Shown in pieces: positions 36,105 through 45,620 of a stretch of 64,000 nt of DNA. Under the pieces are notes generated by a model. That model was not told where the DNA came from. It searched no databases and saw nothing but the letters and a program-made list of their open reading frames with translations. The stretch covers positions 496,001 through 560,000 of the forward strand of contig OY969110.1 of the NCBI GenBank assembly GCA_963697995.1, given 5' to 3'. The number at the start of each line of letters is the position of its first letter. The first letter of the stretch is position 1. The stretch is from MFD00082-c5 sp963697995 (GTDB lineage: Bacteria; Chlamydiota; Chlamydiia; Chlamydiales; JAJFMB01). The translations under genes were made by a program, and so were the position numbers.

Positions 36105-36938
36105 CTAATCGAATTTTTCGAAGCGCCTACGGCTGCCCCTAAAGGCCCCTTTCACCTGTTTCTTTAAGGCAATTTCAACTTCAGTTAACACAATCACACC
36201 CATCTCCACATGCTCTTTCGTGTGCTTTTCAAAAACAGAGGCCGAACTCTTCTTCGTCTTATAACCGTTTCTCTCAAGGGGTAAGTCTGATATTAGCAAA
36301 AGAGCCCCAAGAGGAAGTTTATGCCTATAACTTGCAATAAAAAGGGTCGCGCACTCCATCTCGATCGCCTGAGGACGGGTCTCCTTCAAATGAGTCCTAA
36401 AATTTTCGTCAAACTCCCAAAAACGCTTGTTCATCGTATGCGTAATCCCAATGTGGTACACCATGTGCGAACCCTCAAGGGCGTTCGTCACCTCCTTTTG
36501 CACTAAAAAATTCGCAAGAGCTGGCACTTCCGGGGGAAAATAAAAAAGACTTGTACCCTCATTTCGAATACTCGCAATCGGCACAAAGTAATCACCTACC
36601 TTATACTGACGCCTTAAACCCCCACACATCCCAAGCAAAAGAGTCGCCTTTATCGGCAAAAATGCCAATAAATCCACTACCAAGGCCGCAGCTGGCGATC
36701 CAATTTTAAAATCAAGTATAGTAATTTTATCCCTTATCGAATGAGCACATGAAAACATCGAACCCTGCACAATCGGAATACCACGCGATTCAGCAAAATA
36801 TTTGACATACTGAGGAAAATTCGTGAGCAAAACAAGCGGCTGAAACTCCTCCACTGAACTGCCTGAATACCTCTCCAATGTGTCCTTCGCTATCGCCTCC
36901 TGCTCCAATGAAGGCATATCCTCATATTTTTTTTCCAT
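36105..36938 (-). CDS. amn: AMP nucleosidase
   Basis: Nucleoside-phosphorylase-fold enzyme that hydrolyses AMP to adenine and ribose 5-phosphate. 277 residues, about the length of the short chlamydial Amn and much shorter than E. coli Amn, which has an extra N-terminal domain. Visible motifs: LLLGMCGGLRRQYKVGDY (phosphate and ribose loop, about 100-117), EMECATLFIASYR (about 193-205) and the purine-site SDLPLERNGYK (about 218-228). It is divergent from efp, as expected for chlamydial neighbours. The basic C terminus (RGSRRRFEKFD) ends exactly where the AT-rich repeats begin, so the 3' end may have been altered. Confidence 0.9.
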   Translation of the reverse strand: MEKKYEDMPSLEQEAIAKDTLERYSGSSVEEFQPLVLLTNFPQYVKYFAESRGIPIVQGSMFSCAHSIRDKITILDFKIGSPAAALVVDLLAFLPIKATLLLGMCGGLRRQYKVGDYFVPIASIRNEGTSLFYFPPEVPALANFLVQKEVTNALEGSHMVYHIGITHTMNKRFWEFDENFRTHLKETRPQAIEMECATLFIASYRHKLPLGALLLISDLPLERNGYKTKKSSASVFEKHTKEHVEMGVIVLTEVEIALKKQVKGAFRGSRRRFEKFD

Positions 36939-36958
36939 CTAGTAACCCCACTTTTCGC

Positions 36959-36987
36959 TAGACTAATACCATTATTTTCCTTATAAT
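36959..36987 (+). promoter_or_regulatory. Predicted promoter of efp
   Basis: TAGACT (36959-36964), 17-base spacer, perfect TATAAT (36982-36987), 40 bases before the efp start. Confidence 0.65.
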
Positions 36988-37027
36988 GTGGGCATAAGTT
37001 TTTTAGCGAGAATATTCGGAGTCTTAC

Positions 37028-37603
37028 ATGGCACAACAAATCAGTACAAACGAGTTTAAACAAGGTGTTAAACTAGAAATTGACAACCAACCATTCCTCA
37101 TCGTTTCAAACGAGTTTGTTAAACCCGGAAAAGGACAAGCGTTTAACCGCGTCAGACTTAAAAACCTCTTAACGGGGCGAGTTGTCGAAAGAACTTTTAA
37201 ATCGGGCGACAAGGCAGATGTTGCCGATATCGTCGAATCTGAAATGCGCCTTCTCTATAAAGAGAGTGATGGCGTTGTTTTCATGGACGAGACATCTTAT
37301 GAACAAGTAAAAATCCCAAATAGCAACATCGGTGAAACGATGGCTTGGCTAAAAGATGACTTGGTTTATGGAGTCATTTTCTACAAAGGCTCACCCATTA
37401 ACATCGAACCCCCTATCTTCATCGAACTTAAAATCACTGAAACAATGCCAGGTGATAAGGGCAACACCGCTTCTGGAAGAGTCATGAAACCTGCAACCCT
37501 AGAAACTGGCGCGCAAGTACAAATTCCAATCTTTATCGACGAAGGGGAAGTGGTCAAATTCGATACTCGTACAGGTGACTACGTCTCAAGAGCCACAACT
37601 TAA
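37028..37603 (+). CDS. efp: Elongation factor P
   Basis: Relieves ribosome stalling at polyproline stretches. 191 residues with the KOW-like N-terminal domain and two OB domains. The tip loop reads KPGKGQAF; K35 is at the position modified in EpmA-type EF-P. The C-terminal signature KPATLETGAQVQIPIFIDEGE is present. Chlamydial genomes have two efp genes; only this one is in the window. It converges on a 114-residue reading frame two bases away. Confidence 0.96.
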   Translation: MAQQISTNEFKQGVKLEIDNQPFLIVSNEFVKPGKGQAFNRVRLKNLLTGRVVERTFKSGDKADVADIVESEMRLLYKESDGVVFMDETSYEQVKIPNSNIGETMAWLKDDLVYGVIFYKGSPINIEPPIFIELKITETMPGDKGNTASGRVMKPATLETGAQVQIPIFIDEGEVVKFDTRTGDYVSRATT

Positions 37604-37605
37604 AG

Positions 37606-37950
37606 TTAAAACGGTACCCCCCCTGTCGCGCTCCATATCCGCCTTCCAAGCTCTTCCCAATCTTGCTGTTGCCTGAAAGTAAAGAATCTTTTTCTTTGAA
37701 CAGGAACGTAAGGCCATTTTTTAGCTTCACTCTTCGCATATAAAAAGATCTCGTCGATAATATAAGGATTCATATCTTCCTCTTTTATCTTATTTTGACT
37801 CAAAAGGCGAGATAACCGCATTGCATGATTGCGACTTATTATTTTATCCTTTTTTAAAACACGAATAGACCTTGAACTTTTTTTCTCTTCCATTTCAAAA
37901 ATTAAAGATCTAAATAATTTATCCTGTGGTAGTCTATAAAATTGAATCAT
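37606..37950 (-). CDS. Conserved hypothetical protein, 114 residues
   Basis: Small basic protein of unknown function with no signal or membrane segment; the C terminus has several aromatics (WPYVPVQRKRFFTF, DWEELGRRIW). It follows nadE by nine bases on the same strand and converges on efp with a two-base gap. C. trachomatis also has a small hypothetical gene right after efp (CT753 in my recollection), so it may be the orthologue; the match is by position and size only. Confidence 0.7.
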   Translation of the reverse strand: MIQFYRLPQDKLFRSLIFEMEEKKSSRSIRVLKKDKIISRNHAMRLSRLLSQNKIKEEDMNPYIIDEIFLYAKSEAKKWPYVPVQRKRFFTFRQQQDWEELGRRIWSATGGVPF

Positions 37951-37959
37951 ATATTTTTT

Positions 37960-39579
37960 TTAATAAAAAGATTGCACTATTGGAAAATGGTATCCCTTTG
38001 AAAAGGACTTTTCGGTCACTCTTAAACCGGGAGCTGCTTGACGCCTCTTATATTCATTTAGATGGATTTTGTGCACAAGCTCTTTAACCAAAGATAGGGG
38101 GTAACCCGTTTTTGAAGCGATCTCCTCTCTAGACAAGTGCTCCTCTAAATACAACCTTAAGACGGTATCGATCACTTTATAATCGGGAAGCGTGTCGGAG
38201 TCTTTTTGGTTTTCTTTTAATTCTGCCGATGGGGCTCTTGTGATGATTGAAGGGGGAATCACTTCTCCATCTCTGTTAATGTGATGGGCAAGAGCGTAAA
38301 CATCCTCCTTAACGACATCGTTTAAAACCCCAAGTCCTCCCACCATATCCCCATAAAGAGTTGAGTATCCCATCGCAAGTTCGCTTTTATTTCCTGTTCC
38401 CAAGACGACATACCCAAACTTATTCGATAAACCCATTAAAATCATTCCTCGAATTCTTGCCTGTATATTCTCCTCAGTCGTATCCCAAGGCTTTCCTTCA
38501 AAACTCTTCTCAAAAAACTTTAAAAAACAAGAAAAGGGTTCTTCAATCCCCATCTCTTCTATAGGCATGTCAAGATTTTTTGCCAACCGATGAGCATCTT
38601 TAACTCCCTCTTTTGAAGAAAAGCGAGAGGGCATCATCACCCCAAGAACATTCTCATGTCCAAGCGCTTCCACAGCAAGGTAAGCGACAACACTAGAATC
38701 AATTCCTCCAGAGAGCCCAAGACACGCTTTTTTAAACGACAACTTGTGAAAATAATCTCTAATCCCAAGAACTAATGCTTTCTTTAAATCCTCGATCCGA
38801 TCGCTTTTTGGAGTTATCGGCTTCTCTGGAATAAAAAAATCCTCTTCAAACCCTTTGGCAACGCTTACAAAATCGTTGTCGACATAAAGGCTATACCCAT
38901 CAAAAATAAGACTGTCGTTTCCCCCCACTTGGTTGCAAAGCACCACAGGGCATTTTAGCGTCTTAGAGGCCTTTTGACACGCTTTTAACCGCTTTTGAAA
39001 TTTGTGTCCGCTGTAGGGGGAGGCCGAAATATTGACAAGAAGATCCACCCCTTTAAACTTTTCAATCGGATCGACCAAATACTTAGTTTCTTTCACCTCT
39101 TGGCTGTGTTGCCAAATATCTTCGCAAATCGTAATCCCGACTTTTTTACCATTAAGAATAAAAGGGGTAAAACAAGAACCTGGCTCAAAATACCTCTTCT
39201 CATCAAAAACATCATACGTCGGCAAAAGAGCTTTATCCTGATACCCTAAAAGTTGTCCATCTTTGATAACCGCTGCGCTATTATAAAGGGGCTTTTCTTT
39301 CCCTAAAACCACTCGTGGGACTCCTATGATCAGGGTCTTACCTTTTGAGGCTTGTACCACTTGCTCTAAAGCTTTATTAGAGGCCTCGATAAATGAGGGT
39401 AAAAGCAAAAAATCCTCTGGAGGATACCCACAAAGAGCAAGCTCTGGAAAAACTACCAGATCCCCGTTTTTGGCAAGTTTTAAAAAAGAGATCACTTTGG
39501 CTACGTTTTCATCAAAAGCACCCACCGTTGGATTAATCTGGGCTAAAACGATCTGCAAATTATTAACTCCCAAAATCAT
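37960..39579 (-). CDS. nadE: Glutamine-dependent NAD+ synthetase
   Basis: Makes NAD+ from deamido-NAD+, ATP and glutamine. 539 residues in two domains. The N-terminal nitrilase-type glutaminase (about 1-250) has its catalytic triad visible as E46 (FPEL), K116 (QDKALLP) and C152 (TICEDIW). The C-terminal synthetase has the ATP loop SGGIDSS (290-296) and GTGNKSELAMGYSTLYGD. It overlaps nqrF by 17 bases, linking NAD supply to an NADH-oxidising enzyme in one operon. Pathogenic Chlamydia take NAD from the host, so its presence suggests a less dependent organism. Confidence 0.95.
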   Translation of the reverse strand: MILGVNNLQIVLAQINPTVGAFDENVAKVISFLKLAKNGDLVVFPELALCGYPPEDFLLLPSFIEASNKALEQVVQASKGKTLIIGVPRVVLGKEKPLYNSAAVIKDGQLLGYQDKALLPTYDVFDEKRYFEPGSCFTPFILNGKKVGITICEDIWQHSQEVKETKYLVDPIEKFKGVDLLVNISASPYSGHKFQKRLKACQKASKTLKCPVVLCNQVGGNDSLIFDGYSLYVDNDFVSVAKGFEEDFFIPEKPITPKSDRIEDLKKALVLGIRDYFHKLSFKKACLGLSGGIDSSVVAYLAVEALGHENVLGVMMPSRFSSKEGVKDAHRLAKNLDMPIEEMGIEEPFSCFLKFFEKSFEGKPWDTTEENIQARIRGMILMGLSNKFGYVVLGTGNKSELAMGYSTLYGDMVGGLGVLNDVVKEDVYALAHHINRDGEVIPPSIITRAPSAELKENQKDSDTLPDYKVIDTVLRLYLEEHLSREEIASKTGYPLSLVKELVHKIHLNEYKRRQAAPGLRVTEKSFSKGYHFPIVQSFY

Positions 39580-40879
39580 CTAAGACAATATTGTCGCGAG
39601 GCACGCCAAAATCATCTAAAAGCTGCATCACGCTCTTATTGTGCATCGGAGGGCCACAAACGTAATAGAGCGCCTCCTCAGGATCCTCCATCTTGGCAAG
39701 CTGCCCCTCTTTAAAGGCTCTAAAGAGAAAGTTTGTTTTCAAAGGATCATCCTTTGGCCAACCGGCTGCTAAATCCTCAGGCAAAGGCTCTGAAAGCACT
39801 AGGTAGTACTTAAAGTTAGGGAACCGCTTTTCAAGCTCTCTATACCCCTCCTCATAGAAGTTCTCCCGCAACGACCTCGCTCCATACCAGAAAGTTAAGC
39901 GCCTTTTTGTGTTTTGAGTATTAAATAAATCAAGCACGTGGCTTCTTCCAAAAGAGGAGCCGGCGCCCCCTATCAAAAAGACAAGCTCTCTGTCATCTTC
40001 TTTCATGTACGACTCTCCAAAGGGACCCGTCAATTTGATTTTATCACCAGGTTTTAATGAAAAAGTGTAAGAGGAGCAAATACCCCACGGAATATCTGGA
40101 TTTAACTTATTTCCCTCAAAAGGAGGGGTTGCAATCCGGATATTAAAGCGCAAAATGCGCCCCTCAGCAGGATATGATGCAAAGGAGTAGGCTCGTATCA
40201 CCTCTTGAGAGCCAATTTGAGGTAAATGTGTGAAATCGATCTGTTGATTAAACATCCCAAATTTCTCCCAGTCGGGATAAAATTTAGGATCCATCGTCTC
40301 TTTCCAGTCGTTTGTATTCGTTTTAAAAGGGGGAACATGAAATTGTAGATACTCCCCCGATTTGTAATGAATCTCTTTTGGGACCTCAACGATTAACTCT
40401 TTGATGAAAGTGGCGACATTTTGGTTGCTAATCACTTTAGCTTCAAATTCTTCAACATTAAGAGACTCTAAATCGATATGAACTGCAAGATCGTGCTTCA
40501 CTTTGCACTGACAAGAGAGGCGATACCCCTCTTTAAGCTGTTGCTTTGAAAAAGTCGCTTTATCCGTCTCAAGAGGCTCTGAAGCTCCTTGTGTGATCTG
40601 AACAAAACATTGTTTACAAGTGGCCTTTCCTCCGCAAGGAGAGGGAATGGGGATATTGTTTGTCGTTAGCGCTTGAAGAAGGGTCACTCCAGCAGAAGTG
40701 GTTTTAGTCAGCTCCGGATCGTCATTGATTTTAATGTGGCACTCTTCGCTTGAGACAAGCTTAGCTTTTGTAAAGAGAATAAGCCCTGCCAAACACACCC
40801 CAATAAGCACAAATGCAGAAACGGCATACGCCATTTGGGTCAAATCAAGCCCTTCCAGCACCCCAATTATCAAAATCAT
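39563..40879 (-). CDS. nqrF: Na+-translocating NADH:quinone reductase subunit F
   Basis: NADH-oxidising subunit of Na+-NQR, anchored by one N-terminal helix (about 17-37). 438 residues: plant-type ferredoxin domain with 2Fe-2S cysteines C82, C88, C91 and C123 (SPCGGKATCKQC, then LSCQC), FAD domain with RAYSFASYP, and NADH domain with LIGGAGSSFGRSH and the C-terminal YYVCGPPMHNKSV. The distance from nqrBCDE (35 kb here) agrees with other Chlamydiae, where nqrA, nqrF and nqrB-E are dispersed. Downstream it is coupled to nadE. Confidence 0.96.
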   Translation of the reverse strand: MILIIGVLEGLDLTQMAYAVSAFVLIGVCLAGLILFTKAKLVSSEECHIKINDDPELTKTTSAGVTLLQALTTNNIPIPSPCGGKATCKQCFVQITQGASEPLETDKATFSKQQLKEGYRLSCQCKVKHDLAVHIDLESLNVEEFEAKVISNQNVATFIKELIVEVPKEIHYKSGEYLQFHVPPFKTNTNDWKETMDPKFYPDWEKFGMFNQQIDFTHLPQIGSQEVIRAYSFASYPAEGRILRFNIRIATPPFEGNKLNPDIPWGICSSYTFSLKPGDKIKLTGPFGESYMKEDDRELVFLIGGAGSSFGRSHVLDLFNTQNTKRRLTFWYGARSLRENFYEEGYRELEKRFPNFKYYLVLSEPLPEDLAAGWPKDDPLKTNFLFRAFKEGQLAKMEDPEEALYYVCGPPMHNKSVMQLLDDFGVPRDNIVLDDFGS

Positions 40880-41112
40880 CGCATACCCCTAAAGAGTTCT
40901 TCAAAGCTTAACTATAGAGGGGTTCCTAATTTGATTCAACTAAGAGATCGTTTCCTGAATTTCACAACCAGAGGATCTTGTTAAATTTTCTAAAACCAAG
41001 TTTTTTCGAAAGTCAACCTTCAGATTTAATCTTTATTAACAGGATAAAAAAAATACTTTAGGTTTATCACTAAACTCTTTTCACCCACGCCTCTTAAGAA
41101 ATTCTATATCAT

Positions 41113-41140
41113 TGAACCAAAATCGAAATATCTCTACAAT
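41113..41140 (+). promoter_or_regulatory. Predicted promoter of htpG
   Basis: TTGAAC (41113-41118), 16-base spacer, TACAAT (41135-41140). A strong AGGAG ribosome-binding site at 41157-41161 precedes the ATG at 41170. No CIRCE-type inverted repeat is visible. Confidence 0.6.
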
Positions 41141-41169
41141 AGGCCTTTAACAATCCAGGAGTTTTTTTT

Positions 41170-42978
41170 ATGACACAAAAACATCATCTAAAAATTCACA
41201 GCGAAAACATTCTTCCCATTATTAAGAAATGGCTCTATACCGACAAAGAAATCTTTTTAAGAGAGCTAGTTTCAAACGCTTGCGACGCCCTTTATAAAGT
41301 AAAACTTTTAAAAGTAGATTCAGATGAGACCTTGAGAATCGATGTCACGATCGATAAAGAGCAAAAATTGATTACTATTTCCGATACCGGGATTGGGATG
41401 ACGGAGGAAGAGGTGATCAAATATATTGCCCAAATTGCGTTCTCAGGGGCTGAAGACTTTGTGCACAAGTACCAAAAGGAGGGGGAAAAGGAAGCGTTTA
41501 TCGGCCATTTTGGACTAGGATTTTACTCCTCTTATATGGTTGCAAAACAAGTCACAATCGATACCCTCTCTTACCAAGAAGGGGCTAAACCGGTATTCTG
41601 GTCGTGCGATGGCTCCTCTGAATACGAAATCCTTGAAGGAAAAAGGACTCAAAGAGGGACAACAATCACTTTGCACATCGACGATGACGCGGCAGAATTT
41701 TTAGAGGAGTCCAAAATAAAAGCGCTCCTTGACACCTACTGCAAATTTCTTCCCTACCCGATTTACCTCAATGGGGAAAGAATCAACGACAAAGAACCGA
41801 TCTGGATCAAGTCAGCGACAGAACTTACAGAGCAAGACTACATTGACTTTTACCAAAATCAATACCCGATGGAGGAAGACCCTCTTCTTTTCGTTCATTT
41901 AAACGTCGACTACCCGTTCCACTTAAAGGGAGTGCTCTATTTTCCAAAAATAACAAGGGATTTTGATTTAAGTAAGCCCCAGGTCAGCCTCTACTGCAAC
42001 AGAGTTTTTGTCTCAGACAACTGCAAAGACGTGATTCCCAACTATTTAACTTGTTTAAAAGGGGTAATCGATAGCCCAGATATTCCGTTAAACGTCTCTA
42101 GAAGCTCACTCCAGATGGATCGCACCGTAAGATCCCTCTCCTCTCACATCAGCAAGAAAGTCTCAGACAGTTTAAATACTTTGTTTAAGACCAACAAAGA
42201 GAAGTATTTAAATGCGTATCAAGACATCTCTGTGATCATAAAGCTTGGGATTTTAGAGGATGATAAATTTTACGAAAGGGTAAAAGATATTCTTGTCTTT
42301 AAAACAACAGATGGGGAATGGATAACACTCGATGAGTATCTTCATATAAGTGACAATAAGGTGCTCTATACAAGGGATGCCTCTCATAACGAAGAGTTAG
42401 TCGCGATGTATAAGAAAAAAGGGGTTAAGATCTTAGTTTTAGACACTCCCATCGACACTTACCTTATTCAGGCGCTTGAGCAAAAGCTTAATACCAAATT
42501 CCAAAGAATCGACTCCTCTCTTGGGGACCATCTGCTGGACAATGAAAAAGAGAATCCCATTTTAGATGCTGAGGGGAAAACGATAGGGGCTAAAATTGCA
42601 GATTATGTGAAAGGTGCTCTTGGGATCACCCATCTAGAGGTTGAAGCTAAAAGCCTGGCTAGTTCCGCTCTTCCCGGCTTTGTCACTTTAGACGAAACGG
42701 CAAGACGTATGCGCGACTACTTTTTAACAAGGGATCCTAAAGCTGACACCACTCACTTTGGGAAAAAAACGTTTATCCTTAATACAAACAATCCTTTAGT
42801 GAATGCGCTTCCAAAACTTCAAGAGGAAAACGAAGAGCTTGCAAAAGAGCTCTGCAAGGAGCTTTACGATTTGAGTCTTTTATCTCAAAGAGAGATCGAC
42901 CCTAAACACTTAAATGAGTTTGTGGCAAGATCGCACAAAGTACTCGAAATGTTAACAGAGAAAATTTTAACAAAATGA
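41170..42978 (+). CDS. htpG: Hsp90-family chaperone HtpG
   Basis: ATP-dependent chaperone, 602 residues. The GHKL ATP site is visible: ELVSNACDALYK (about 31-42), DTGIGMT (about 76-82) and GHFGLGFYSSYMVA (about 112-125). Middle-domain catalytic arginine region NVSRSSLQ is present, followed by a C-terminal dimerisation domain. It is shorter than E. coli HtpG by about 20 residues. The stop overlaps the start of the phosphatase gene by four bases (ATGA), so the two are probably co-translated. Confidence 0.96.
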   Translation: MTQKHHLKIHSENILPIIKKWLYTDKEIFLRELVSNACDALYKVKLLKVDSDETLRIDVTIDKEQKLITISDTGIGMTEEEVIKYIAQIAFSGAEDFVHKYQKEGEKEAFIGHFGLGFYSSYMVAKQVTIDTLSYQEGAKPVFWSCDGSSEYEILEGKRTQRGTTITLHIDDDAAEFLEESKIKALLDTYCKFLPYPIYLNGERINDKEPIWIKSATELTEQDYIDFYQNQYPMEEDPLLFVHLNVDYPFHLKGVLYFPKITRDFDLSKPQVSLYCNRVFVSDNCKDVIPNYLTCLKGVIDSPDIPLNVSRSSLQMDRTVRSLSSHISKKVSDSLNTLFKTNKEKYLNAYQDISVIIKLGILEDDKFYERVKDILVFKTTDGEWITLDEYLHISDNKVLYTRDASHNEELVAMYKKKGVKILVLDTPIDTYLIQALEQKLNTKFQRIDSSLGDHLLDNEKENPILDAEGKTIGAKIADYVKGALGITHLEVEAKSLASSALPGFVTLDETARRMRDYFLTRDPKADTTHFGKKTFILNTNNPLVNALPKLQEENEELAKELCKELYDLSLLSQREIDPKHLNEFVARSHKVLEMLTEKILTK

Positions 42979-44186
42979 TTTTTATACTCTTATTAATCCC
43001 TTTTATGCTCTTCGGGGCTCCCCAAGCCGTTTATTTGACGTATGGGGGTCCCCCAGAATCGAGCATGAGTGTCCAATGGATAAGCGATATTAACCAAACG
43101 TCAAATGTGTTAACCCTTGAACACGAGGGGAAAAGCTACACTTTCCAGGGCACATCGATGATCCTTCCCACCGACACAACCTACCTTGTACACAAGGTGA
43201 ATCTAACTGACTTAAAAAGCGACACTCTCTACCAGTTCAAATTGCAAGATAAGGGCTACTACAAATTTAAAACGATGCCTAAGAGTCTTTCCCGTGAAGT
43301 CACGTTTGTGTTTGGGGGAGACTTTTATCACGACACTCTTGAGCTATTAACAAGAGTGAACCAAATTGCGGCAAAAAAGAATCCCGATTTTGCCTTAATT
43401 GGAGGAGATATAGCTTACGCATCAAATGTGTTTTCTTTTATGCCAGAGAACACAAAGAGGTGGATCGATTGGATAACGACCTATAGCGCGACTATGATTC
43501 GGGATGATGGCACGATGATTCCTCTTTTACCAGTGATTGGAAACCACGATGTGAATGGGCGCTACTCACAAACCCCCAAACAAGCAGAAACTTTTTATAC
43601 TCTTTTTTCAACACTACCAGGCCCTCAAGGATATGCCTTAGTTGATTTTAGCAATTATTTGAGCATTTTTCTTTTAGATTCGGGCCACACTCATGCCATT
43701 GATGGGGCTCAAACGGCCTGGTTAAATGAGGAGCTTTCAAAAAGAGAGGGTCAAAAATATAAAATAGCCCTCTACCACGTGCCTGCATACCCTTCTTGCC
43801 GCAAATTGACAGCTCGAATGTCTCCTGAAGTGAGGGAGCACTGGGTTCCACTTTTTGAAAAGTACCATTTGACAGCGGCCCTTGAGAACCACGACCATTG
43901 TTACAAGAGGACTTATCCCCTAATAGGAGGAAAAGCTGTCGATAAGGGGGGTGTGGTTTACATTGGAGATGGGGGTTGGGGGGTAGAAAAGCCGCGAACA
44001 CCAAAAAATAAAGAAGAGATCCCCTTTATTGAAAAAACGGTGTCAAAGACTCAATTTGGATTTGCAAAGGTCACAAACGAGGCGCTATTCTTTGAAGCGA
44101 TCGATAAAGACGGGGTTATTTTTGATACCTTTTCGATCCCATCAAGTCAAAACGTTTCGGTGCTACCACCCGTTCTTACCTATTAA
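42975..44186 (+). CDS. Secreted purple-acid-phosphatase-like metallophosphoesterase
   Basis: 403 residues with a signal peptide (about 1-15, ending FGA). Residues 16-105 form the fibronectin-III-like N-terminal domain of purple acid phosphatases (VQWISD). The two-metal site motifs follow: GGDF (about 114-117) and the tyrosine loop GGDIAYA (about 143-149), GNHDVNG (about 195), YHVPAYP (about 273) and ENHDHCYKR (about 311-319). This is the plant/animal-type enzyme; it hydrolyses phosphate monoesters at acid pH in characterised members. Its 3' end overlaps that of convergent pcm by 24 bases. Confidence 0.85.
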   Translation: MIFILLLIPFMLFGAPQAVYLTYGGPPESSMSVQWISDINQTSNVLTLEHEGKSYTFQGTSMILPTDTTYLVHKVNLTDLKSDTLYQFKLQDKGYYKFKTMPKSLSREVTFVFGGDFYHDTLELLTRVNQIAAKKNPDFALIGGDIAYASNVFSFMPENTKRWIDWITTYSATMIRDDGTMIPLLPVIGNHDVNGRYSQTPKQAETFYTLFSTLPGPQGYALVDFSNYLSIFLLDSGHTHAIDGAQTAWLNEELSKREGQKYKIALYHVPAYPSCRKLTARMSPEVREHWVPLFEKYHLTAALENHDHCYKRTYPLIGGKAVDKGGVVYIGDGGWGVEKPRTPKNKEEIPFIEKTVSKTQFGFAKVTNEALFFEAIDKDGVIFDTFSIPSSQNVSVLPPVLTY

Positions 44187-44822
44187 AGGAACAAAACGGA
44201 CGGCCTCTAAAAACTCTTCTCGAAACTCTTCTTGTGAAACTCTTGTGACGCGCAAAAGATTTTGAAATGAAGAGTCTCCCACAGGAATGACGAGGCGCCC
44301 CCCTAAATTAAGCTGCTCCTTTAGTGCAGACGGCAATACGGGCGCCCCAGCAGTAACAATAATGGCATCAAAGGGGCCCTTTTCACTCCACCCCAAAGAC
44401 CCATCACCACATTTGACATGCACATTATCGCATTTAAGCTCTCTCAATACCTTCTCAGCCCCTAAAGCTAACGATTCTATCCGTTCGATGGTATACACCT
44501 CTTTAACCAAAAAAGAGAGAATTGCAGCCTGATAGCCAGAGCCAGTCCCGACTTCAAGGACCTGGTCGGTATCTTTTAAAAGGGCACTTTGAGTCATCAG
44601 GGCGACAATATAGGGTTGACTGATCGTCTGTGACTCTCCAATTGAGAGGGGGTGATCGCCATAAGCATCGCCACGAATGGCTTTCGGCACAAAGAGATCG
44701 CGGGGTAAAGACCTCATGACTTTTAAAACCTTTGGATCTTTGATACCCCGTGGCTGAAGCTGCTTTTCAACCATCTCTTCTCTTAGTACTGCAAAAGGGT
44801 CCATTTTATTTTTTTTCTTCAA
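44163..44822 (-). CDS. pcm: Protein-L-isoaspartate O-methyltransferase
   Basis: Repairs damaged aspartyl residues with S-adenosylmethionine. 219 residues: the family segment VPKAIRGDAYGDHPLSIGESQTISQPY (broken here into VPKAIRGDAYGD and IGESQTISQPY) precedes the SAM-binding VLEVGTGSGYQAAIL (about 90-104), with VTAGAP as the later motif. It starts 17 bases inside yajC, indicating a two-gene operon, and converges with the phosphatase gene. Confidence 0.94.
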   Translation of the reverse strand: MKKKNKMDPFAVLREEMVEKQLQPRGIKDPKVLKVMRSLPRDLFVPKAIRGDAYGDHPLSIGESQTISQPYIVALMTQSALLKDTDQVLEVGTGSGYQAAILSFLVKEVYTIERIESLALGAEKVLRELKCDNVHVKCGDGSLGWSEKGPFDAIIVTAGAPVLPSALKEQLNLGGRLVIPVGDSSFQNLLRVTRVSQEEFREEFLEAVRFVPLIGKNGW

Positions 44823-45156
44823 TCGAGGGATTGAGAAACTCTGTCACAGCGCCTTTTAAGACCTCAATCTGGGAGCCATCGACCATTTTGAGAACAACAG
44901 TTTCCTCTTGAATCTTAGCGACCGTGCCAACAATCCCGATAGCAACGACTTTATCACCAACCTTTAATTTCCCTCTTTGCTCCTCTAAAAGCTGCCGTCT
45001 TTTCTGCTCTGGACGCCAAAGAAGAAAGTAGAAAAACAAAAAGACGATAGCTAACATCGAAAGGGTTTGCCAAATATTGTTAACAGGAGGAGGCACTTCT
45101 GTTTGTTGCGCATGAAGAGCCTGAGAAAATAGGATCAACAAAAAAATAGATTTCAT
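44806..45156 (-). CDS. yajC: Preprotein translocase accessory subunit YajC
   Basis: Small membrane partner of SecDF. 116 residues with the family signature helix (about 31-47) running into LLWRPEQKRRQ, and the cytoplasmic part GDKVVAIGIVGTVAKI. Unlike E. coli YajC it has an extra hydrophobic N-terminal segment resembling a signal peptide (about 1-17, ending HAQQ). It sits next to nqrF-linked genes and rlmD in chlamydial genomes; here a repeat element has separated it from tgt-rlmD. Confidence 0.93.
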   Translation of the reverse strand: MKSIFLLILFSQALHAQQTEVPPPVNNIWQTLSMLAIVFLFFYFLLWRPEQKRRQLLEEQRGKLKVGDKVVAIGIVGTVAKIQEETVVLKMVDGSQIEVLKGAVTEFLNPSIEEKK

Positions 45157-45263
45157 AAATTCATTCCCAAGAAAAAGGTTAAGGGAGGAGCTCGTGGCGT
45201 TGGTAAAACGGCCCGAAAGTCACTCTTTCTAGAGAGTGCCGCATCTTTTGAGAAAAATCAAGT

Positions 45264-45290
45264 AAAATGAATGCCCTTTAAATTCATTTT
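45264..45290. repeat. Nine-base inverted repeat upstream of yajC
   Basis: AAAATGAAT (45264-45272) and ATTCATTTT (45282-45290) are perfect inverted repeats with a nine-base spacer, 108 bases before the yajC start. Could be an operator or hairpin; role unknown. Confidence 0.45.
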
Positions 45291-45339
45291 GTATTGGCGT
45301 TCTGTGAAGCTCAAGCGGCTTTTTCACATTTATTGGTTG

Positions 45340-45620
45340 AAGGTTTAGGGTTTAAGGTTTAAGGTTTAAGGTTTAAGGTTTTAAGGTTAAGGTTTAAGGT
45401 TTAAGGTTTAAGGTTTTAAGCGTTAAGGTTTTGAAACAGGTTATTCTTTTAAGGTTTAGGTTTTAGGTTTACGGTTTAAGGTTTTAAGCGTTAAGGTTTT
45501 GAAACAGGTTATTCTTTTAAGGTTTAGGTTTAAGGTTTAAGGTTTTAAGCGTTAAGGTTTTAACCGTTAAAGTTTTGAAACAGGTTATTCTTTTAAGGTT
45601 TAGGTTTTAGGATTAAGGTT
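45340..45620 (+). repeat. GGTTTAAGG-type repeats left of palindrome-array copy 3
   Basis: Short GGTTTAAGG units, then larger units containing GAAACAGGTTATTCTTTTAAGG that recur at about 45433, 45501 and 45577. It is the counterpart of the telomere-like flank of copy 1 but with TTTAAGG rather than TTTAGGG. Confidence 0.85.
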
